Of a DNA stretch of 63,357 bases, positions 58,110 through 63,357 are shown piece by piece. Made by a program: the position numbers and the translations under genes. The DNA is taken from NCBI RefSeq assembly GCF_023887685.1, contig NZ_JAMWMR010000031.1, positions 1 to 63,357 of the forward strand, in the 5' to 3' direction. Position 1 is the first letter of the stretch. Every line of letters starts with the position of its first letter. The DNA comes from Streptomyces macrolidinus (GTDB lineage Bacteria; Actinomycetota; Actinomycetes; Streptomycetales; Streptomycetaceae). Below the pieces are notes generated by a model. The model worked only from the letters and a program-made list of their open reading frames with translations. It had not been told where the DNA came from and ran no database searches.

Positions 58110-59665
58110 CGACCGAGTCCCATCTGTCCCCCGCGGTCACGCCCCGCCGGACATATCTGATCGGGCGTGCCCGGCCGAACGCGATCGTCGGCCGCAACCG
58201 CGAGACCGGCGAGATCGCGCTGATCATCGCGGGCGCGTTCGCCGGCATGATGTGCGGGCTCTTCGTCCAGATCTTCTTGCTGCGCATCGTGCTCCTGATG
58301 GGCCTCCCGCTGCTCGCGCTGGGCGCCGTCTACGTCCCGTACCGGCAGCGCACGTTCTACAAGTGGTACGAGATCAACCGCAGTTACCGGCGGACCCTGC
58401 GCCAGGGCACCACCTACCGGTCGGGCGCCGTCGAGGCGGGCACCCACCTCGACGGACGCGAGGTCGAGATCGGACCGCCCCCGGGCATCGGGCGGATCTC
58501 CTGGCTCGCCGCCCCCTTCGGCCCCGACGAGATCGCCGTCCTGCTGCACGCCGACCGGCGCACCGTCACGGCCGCGATCGAGATCGAGGGCCCCGGCGTC
58601 GGCCTGCGCGACAGCGAGGACCAGGAAGCGCTCGTCGACCGCTTCGGCACGCTCCTCAAGCACGTCGCGAACGGCGACGGCTTCGTCACCCGCCTCCAGA
58701 TGCTGGCCCGCACCCTGCCCGCCGACCCCGACGCCCACGCCAAGGACGTCGTCCAGCGCGGCGACGCGCGCTCCCCCGCCTGGCTGCAACGGTCCTACGA
58801 CCAGCTCCAGTCCATGGTGTCCACCAGTAGCGAGCAGCACCGCGCCTACCTCGTCGCCTGTATGCACTACACCCGCGACCTCGCCGCCGAGGCCCAGGCC
58901 ATGGCGCGCGCCGCACGGCCGCAGGGTGTCAGGAAGCTCGACCGGGACGCGGGCCTCGCCATCGTCATGGCGCGCGAGCTGACCGACATCTGCTCACGGC
59001 TCCAGGAAGCCGACATCCGCGTACGGCAGCCGCTCGGACAGGGCCGGCTCGCCTCCCTCATCCACTCCATGTACGACCCCGACCACCCCATCGACCACAT
59101 CCAGGCGATGACCCGGCGCAACGCCTGGCCCGCCGAGCTGGACGCCATGGAGCCCACCTACCTCCAGGCGAAGACCCGCGAGTCCTCGACCCGCGCCCCC
59201 TGGTGCCACGCCACCGCGTGGATCAAGGAGTGGCCGATGACCCCGGTCGGCGTGAACTTCCTCGCGCCCCTGCTCGTCCACACCCCGGACGTCATCCGCA
59301 CGGTCGCCGTCACCATGGACCTCGAACCCACCGAGGTCGCCATCGAGCGGATGCTGACCGAGAAGACCAACGACGACGCCGAAGCCAGCCGCGCCGCCAA
59401 GATGAACCGCACCGTCGACCCCCGCGACCTCGCCGCCAACTCCCGCCTCGACCAGCGCGGCGAGGACCTCGCGAGCGGCGCCGCGGGCGTCAACCTCGTC
59501 GGCTACATCACCGTCTCCGCCCGCTCTCCGGAGGCCCTCGCCCGCGACAAGCGCACGATCCGCGCCTCGGCGGGCAAGTCGTATCTGAAGCTGGAGTGGT
59601 GCGACCGCGAGCACCACCGGGCCTTCGTCAACACGCTCCCCTTCGCCACCGGCATTCGGAGGTAA
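58106..59665 (+). CDS. VirB3/PrgI plus VirB4 N-terminal-like protein (SCO6880 family)
   Basis: 519 residues from TTG 58106 (TTGA overlap). Two close membrane helices near residues 38-75 (EIALIIAGAFAGMMCGLFVQIFL, VLLMGLPLLALGAVYV) match VirB3/PrgI. The remainder resembles the N-terminal, non-catalytic part of VirB4, without a Walker A motif (AVLLHADRRTVTAAIEIEG, ATAWIKEWPMTPVGVNFLAPLL). I recall this as the SCO6880 family. The ATPase part follows in the next gene, 6 bases later. Confidence 0.82.
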   Translation: MTTESHLSPAVTPRRTYLIGRARPNAIVGRNRETGEIALIIAGAFAGMMCGLFVQIFLLRIVLLMGLPLLALGAVYVPYRQRTFYKWYEINRSYRRTLRQGTTYRSGAVEAGTHLDGREVEIGPPPGIGRISWLAAPFGPDEIAVLLHADRRTVTAAIEIEGPGVGLRDSEDQEALVDRFGTLLKHVANGDGFVTRLQMLARTLPADPDAHAKDVVQRGDARSPAWLQRSYDQLQSMVSTSSEQHRAYLVACMHYTRDLAAEAQAMARAARPQGVRKLDRDAGLAIVMARELTDICSRLQEADIRVRQPLGQGRLASLIHSMYDPDHPIDHIQAMTRRNAWPAELDAMEPTYLQAKTRESSTRAPWCHATAWIKEWPMTPVGVNFLAPLLVHTPDVIRTVAVTMDLEPTEVAIERMLTEKTNDDAEASRAAKMNRTVDPRDLAANSRLDQRGEDLASGAAGVNLVGYITVSARSPEALARDKRTIRASAGKSYLKLEWCDREHHRAFVNTLPFATGIRR

Positions 59666-59671
59666 GGCCTG

Positions 59672-61093
59672 ATGCGGGATCCGCTGTCCGTCCTGACCGA
59701 CGCCTTCACGTCCTTCCTCTTCGGCAAGGTCGAGACGACCCGGCTGCCCGTCCGCACCTCCACGGGCCAGGCGCAGGCCGTCTATCTGCCGACGGCCGCG
59801 CCCGGCCTCGGCGACTCCGGCGTGATCATCGGCCGCGAGGTGTACTCCGGGAAGGGCTATATCTACGACCCCTTCCAGTTGTACGGCCAGCAGCTCCCGG
59901 CCCCGCACTGGCTCGTGCTCGGTGAGTCCGGCAACGGCAAGTCGGCGCTGGAGAAGACGTACGTCCTGCGCCAACTGCGCTTCCGTGACCGCCAGGTCGT
60001 CGTCCTCGACGCGCAGGGCGAGGACGGGGTCGGCGAGTGGAACCTGATCGCGGAGGAGCTGGGGATCACTCCCATCCGGCTCGACCCGACCGCGGCGCTC
60101 GACCACGGCATCAGGCTCAACCCGCTCGACCCGTCGATCACGACGACCGGCCAGCTCGCGCTGCTGCGCACGATCATCGAGGTCGCGATGGGCCACGGCC
60201 TGGACGAACGCTCCGGCTTCGCCCTGAAGGTCGCCCACGCCTACGTCAACGAGACGATCGTCGAGCGCCAGCCGGTCCTGACCGACATCGTGGAGCAACT
60301 GCGCCATCCCGAACCGGAGTCGGCGGAGGCGATGAACGTCGCCCTGGACGACGTACGCGCCTGGGGCCTGGACGTGGCGCTGGTCCTGGACCGCCTGGTC
60401 GACGGTGACCTGCGGGGCATGTTCGACGGGCCCACCACGGTCGGTATCGACCTGGACGCCCCGCTGATCGTGTTCGACCTCTCCCATATCGACCGCAACT
60501 CCATCGCCATGCCGATCCTGATGGCGATCGTGGGTGTGTGGCTGGAGCACACCTGGATCCGCCCCGACCGCAAGAAGCGCATCTTCCTGGTCGAAGAGGC
60601 CTGGCACATCATCAACAGCCCGTTCGTGGCCCAACTGTTCCAGCGGCTGCTGAAGTTCGGCCGACGGCTCGGTCTGTCCTTCGTGGCGGTCGTGCACCAT
60701 CTGAGCGACGTGGTGGACGGGGCGGCGGCGAAGGAGGCGGCGGCGATCCTGAAGATGGCCTCCACCAGGACGATCTACGCCCAGAAGGCGGACGAGGCGC
60801 GCGCGACGGGCCGGGTCCTCGGCCTGCCCCGCTGGGCCGTGGAGATCATCCCGTCACTGACGCCCGGTATCGCGGTCTGGGACGTCAACGGCAATGTGCA
60901 GGTGGTCAAACACCTGATCACGGAGATGGAACGGCCGCTCGTCTTCACCGACCGCGCGATGACGGAGTCGTCGAGCGACCTGACGGACGACGCCCTGCGC
61001 GCCGCGGAGTTGGAGGCGGAGGAGCGTGCGGCGGCGTTCATGGAACAGCGGCTGAGCGACCTGGACGGCACGTCCGAGTCGACGGTGGCATAG
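59672..61093 (+). CDS. VirB4-like ATPase of the T4SS-like operon
   Basis: 473 residues. Walker A is LGESGNGKSALEKTYVLRQL near residue 84, Walker B is KKRIFLVEEAWHIINS near 304, followed by FVAVVHHLSDVV and the Arg-finger region. Conserved HerA/FtsK-type strand and helix order fits VirB4/TraC C-terminal ATPases. With the preceding protein it makes up one full VirB3-VirB4 equivalent split in two. It should power assembly or movement at the membrane. GGAGG precedes ATG 59672 in the end of the previous gene. Confidence 0.88.
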   Translation: MRDPLSVLTDAFTSFLFGKVETTRLPVRTSTGQAQAVYLPTAAPGLGDSGVIIGREVYSGKGYIYDPFQLYGQQLPAPHWLVLGESGNGKSALEKTYVLRQLRFRDRQVVVLDAQGEDGVGEWNLIAEELGITPIRLDPTAALDHGIRLNPLDPSITTTGQLALLRTIIEVAMGHGLDERSGFALKVAHAYVNETIVERQPVLTDIVEQLRHPEPESAEAMNVALDDVRAWGLDVALVLDRLVDGDLRGMFDGPTTVGIDLDAPLIVFDLSHIDRNSIAMPILMAIVGVWLEHTWIRPDRKKRIFLVEEAWHIINSPFVAQLFQRLLKFGRRLGLSFVAVVHHLSDVVDGAAAKEAAAILKMASTRTIYAQKADEARATGRVLGLPRWAVEIIPSLTPGIAVWDVNGNVQVVKHLITEMERPLVFTDRAMTESSSDLTDDALRAAELEAEERAAAFMEQRLSDLDGTSESTVA

Positions 61094-61109
61094 GAACAGG
61101 CGGGCCCGT

Positions 61110-62696
61110 ATGAGACCAGGCAGGCAGCGGCAGAGCGCGCAGGGAGGCGTCCCCGACGGGCTGTTGGTGGGCGTGCTCGGCCTCCTGATCGGCGTCACAC
61201 TGATGGTGTGGACCGCCACCGGCATCGCGGGCTGGTTCGCACGGGGCGCCTGGCCGCACGGCGTCCGGTTCACCCGTACGCCGATGGCCATACGGCAACT
61301 GCTGGCCCAGCCCCACGATCTCGCGGGCGCGTGGCCGGACACCCCGGCCGACCAGCTCTCCGGGTACGGGCTGTTCTGGGGCCTGTTCATCAGCGAGCTG
61401 ATGGTGCTCATCGTGCTGAGCGTATTCGCGATCGGCACGGTGACACGGTGGCGGGCGGTCCGCGCGCACCGCAGGACTGCGAGCCCGGGACCGGAGCGGG
61501 GGCACGGAGCGGCCGAGCAGCGGCCGACCGCGCCGTCGAGCACGCAGGAGGTCCCTGAGACACGGGAGACGCCCGTGACGCGCGAGATCCCGGTGACCGA
61601 GCAGGTGCCCACCCCCCGCCCGGCAGCAGAACCCACCGAGGCTCCCGCCGTGCCCGCACCGCTGACGGCCGCCCCCGCGGCCGTGTCCGCCGAGGAACCA
61701 CAGACAGCACAGCCGGCCCCGGCGACAGCGCAGACAGGCAGCGTCCAGACGGCCTCCTCGGCGCTTCGGACGGCTCCTTCGGTCATCCTCGGCGCCCCAA
61801 ACGTACGTCACCCCATCGCCGCCCAGGCCGTGCGGGAAGCGGAAGGACCCGCGCTCGTCGTCACCTCCAGCCCCGCCCTGTGGTCGGAGACCAAGGACGC
61901 CCGCGCCAAGCTCGGCCCCGTCCTCCTCTACGACCCCTCCCACCTCTGCGACACCCCGGCCCGGCTGCACTGGGTCCCGACCGCCGGCTGCGAGGACAAG
62001 GCCACGGCGGCGGCACGCGCCGTCGCGCTGCTCGCCCCGGTCCGCCCCACGGCCCGCATCGACGAGGCGCTCGCGGATGTGGCGGAGACCCTGCTGCGGT
62101 GCTGTCTGCACGCCGCGGCGATAGACGGCCGCACCGTCCGGCACCTCCACCGCTGGGCCCAGGGCACCCAGATCCAGGAGGCGGTACGGGCTCTGCGTAC
62201 GAACCCCAAGGCGTCGTCCGGCACGGCCGGCGAGTTGGAGGCCGCGCTGACCTCGCATCCCGAACGCCGTGACATGGCCCAGGAGTTGACGGCCCGCGCG
62301 CTGGCCTCCCTCTCCACGGTGAACATTCGCGAGGCATGCACACCCCATCGAAATGACAGCCTTGCCTTGGATTCCTTCGTCAACGAAGGGGGCACGCTTT
62401 ACGTAGTGGGCGAGCCCATCGAGGACCCCAGACAACGTCCCGGCGCCATGCCGCTGTTGACTGCCCTCGCCTCCAGCGTGGTCGAGCGCGGCCGCCGCAT
62501 GGCCGAACGGTCATCCTCCGGTCGCCTCGACCCACCACTCACGCTCGTCCTGGACGATGTGGCGGCCGTGGCTCCCCTCCCCCAGCTCCCGGAGCTCCTG
62601 TCCACGGGAGCGGACCGCGGCCTGCCGACTCTGGCCCTGCTCCGCTCCCGCGAACAGGCCCGCACCCGCTGGCCGCACCATGAACTCCCGGTGTAG
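61110..62696 (+). CDS. VirD4/TraG-like protein lacking a Walker A motif
   Basis: 528 residues. Two membrane helices (about 16-45 and 86-108) and a 110-residue Pro/Thr/Ala linker precede a coupling-protein-like domain. GAPNVRHPIAAQ stands where VirD4/TraG have a GxxxxGKT loop; ALVVTSSPALWSETKDARAK and PVLLYDPSHL follow as in VirD4. The Walker B-like LTLVLDDVAAVAPLPQLPEL has Asp in place of Glu, then GLPTLALLRSREQARTRW. It is probably an ATPase-dead coupling-protein homologue. Codons at 62330-62410 are unusually A+T-rich for this genome. Confidence 0.8.
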   Translation: MRPGRQRQSAQGGVPDGLLVGVLGLLIGVTLMVWTATGIAGWFARGAWPHGVRFTRTPMAIRQLLAQPHDLAGAWPDTPADQLSGYGLFWGLFISELMVLIVLSVFAIGTVTRWRAVRAHRRTASPGPERGHGAAEQRPTAPSSTQEVPETRETPVTREIPVTEQVPTPRPAAEPTEAPAVPAPLTAAPAAVSAEEPQTAQPAPATAQTGSVQTASSALRTAPSVILGAPNVRHPIAAQAVREAEGPALVVTSSPALWSETKDARAKLGPVLLYDPSHLCDTPARLHWVPTAGCEDKATAAARAVALLAPVRPTARIDEALADVAETLLRCCLHAAAIDGRTVRHLHRWAQGTQIQEAVRALRTNPKASSGTAGELEAALTSHPERRDMAQELTARALASLSTVNIREACTPHRNDSLALDSFVNEGGTLYVVGEPIEDPRQRPGAMPLLTALASSVVERGRRMAERSSSGRLDPPLTLVLDDVAAVAPLPQLPELLSTGADRGLPTLALLRSREQARTRWPHHELPV

Positions 62697-63257
62697 TCAG
62701 GTCAGTTCCGCTCGATTCCGCTCGATCACCAGCTCCAGCTCGGACTCCTGCGAGTCCTCGGACAGCCGTACGGTGACCCCGCTCGGTACGAAGCCCATCT
62801 TGCGGTAGGCGGCGCCGGCCCGCCCGTTCTCCTTGTGCACGAGGAGTCGCACGCGCTCGGCGCCGCGCCCCCAGGCCCACTCCAGGCCGGCGTCGAACAG
62901 CGCCTTGATCAGCCCGGTTCCGCGGTGCTCGGGCCGTACGAACACCCCGACGACGTGCGCCTGCCGCCGCTCGACCGCGTGCCCGGCCCAGTCCGTCGTA
63001 CCGGCCTCTTCGATCAGCACGGTCAGGGTGCCGACCCAGCCCCCGTCCGGGGTCTCGGCGATGAACTGCTGTACGCCGAGCGCCCCTTCGGCGGCTCCGG
63101 CGGCCCGCTCCTGCCAGAACGAGTCGGGCTTGGCGGCGGCTTCCTCATAGGTCTCCAGGAAGGCGAGGTGCGCGACCTCGTCCTGGAGCGAGGCAAGCCG
63201 CAGCGCCTTCACCGCGAGCCACTCATCGGAACGTATGGACCGGATCTTCTGCTGCAT
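62697..63257 (-). CDS. GNAT-family N-acetyltransferase
   Basis: 186 residues from ATG 63257. The GNAT acetyl-CoA loop is VVGVFVRPEHRGTGLIKALFDAGLEWA, with VHKENGRAGAAYRKMGFVPSG as motif B. It resembles RimI-like small GNATs of unknown substrate. Its stop codon abuts the stop of the VirD4-like gene (62696/62697), with no gap. ATG 63281 would extend it by 8 residues. Confidence 0.88.
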   Translation of the reverse strand: MQQKIRSIRSDEWLAVKALRLASLQDEVAHLAFLETYEEAAAKPDSFWQERAAGAAEGALGVQQFIAETPDGGWVGTLTVLIEEAGTTDWAGHAVERRQAHVVGVFVRPEHRGTGLIKALFDAGLEWAWGRGAERVRLLVHKENGRAGAAYRKMGFVPSGVTVRLSEDSQESELELVIERNRAELT

Positions 63258-63315
63258 GCGGTCACAGTAGCCACAGGCCACAGCGAACGCGTCTCAATTT
63301 TCGTGCCGTAAACGC

Positions 63316-63349
63316 AGGAAACCCCGCACCAAACGGTGCGGGGTTTCCT
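63316..63349. terminator. Strong hairpin at the right edge
   Basis: AGGAAACCCCGCACC (63316-63330) pairs perfectly with GGTGCGGGGTTTCCT (63335-63349) over a 4-base loop, and the plus-strand copy ends in TTTCCT. It probably terminates a gene lying beyond the window. Confidence 0.8.
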
Positions 63350-63357
63350 CAACAATA

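Noticed and set aside
55391..62696. The T4SS-like operon as an integrated conjugative element
   Set aside because: No relaxase, integrase, replication gene, tRNA target or flanking repeat was seen, and neighbours are ordinary core genes.

Overview
The window is chromosomal DNA from a streptomycete. It has very high G+C, strong G/C bias at third codon positions, GTG and TTG starts, many 4-base ATGA/GTGA gene overlaps, and marker genes typical of Streptomyces: a WhiJ-type HTH gene with a DUF397 partner, rsiG with both c-di-GMP motifs, glnR, nur, mshD and csoR. From memory, gene content and order match the conserved core region of S. coelicolor around SCO4125-SCO4190, read in reverse. No rRNA, tRNA, insertion sequence, prophage or CRISPR array was seen.

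Layout. 1-9.1 kb: a partial uncharacterised gene, a methyltransferase, a MerR-PP2C fusion, a GntR regulator, an Eis-like acetyltransferase, an asparaginase, rsiG, dtd, ygfZ and nur. A 180-bp palindromic MITE-like element lies between dtd and ygfZ. 9.2-14.7 kb: a possible DUF6247/RelE-like pair, a nitrobindin-like protein, an unannotated 32-residue membrane peptide, an operon of three related membrane-anchored proteins, and a WhiJ/DUF397 locus. 14.7-20.3 kb: sulfur-transfer genes preceded by a Cys-containing leader peptide, a DUF2993 protein, a MoaD-like protein, a membrane protein and a hydrolase.

20.5-29.3 kb: glnR with an overlapping 30-codon upstream ORF, a LacI regulator, an HtrA-like protease beside a CssRS-type secretion-stress two-component system, a secreted 5'-nucleotidase and mycothiol synthase. 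29.3-33.9 kb: a five-gene operon of ECF sigma, zinc-motif membrane anti-sigma, ABC ATPase and two membrane proteins, with the first four genes joined by ATGA overlaps. 34.3-44.6 kb: a phosphate block with ppk-CHAD-Nudix, pstSCAB behind a PHO box, and pit with its DUF47 partner.

44.7-54.8 kb: csoR with a clear palindromic operator, a lipoprotein, a PAP2 phosphatase, a two-domain wall hydrolase, a secreted protease and a giant P-type ATPase that carries a degenerate copy of its own catalytic core. 55.4-62.7 kb: a six-gene type IV secretion-like operon with small membrane subunit, bitopic, polytopic, VirB3/VirB4-N-like, VirB4-like ATPase and VirD4-like parts. It has no relaxase, and its VirD4-like protein lacks a Walker A motif. 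I consider this the most interesting system in the window. All family assignments come from reading motifs; no database search was run.
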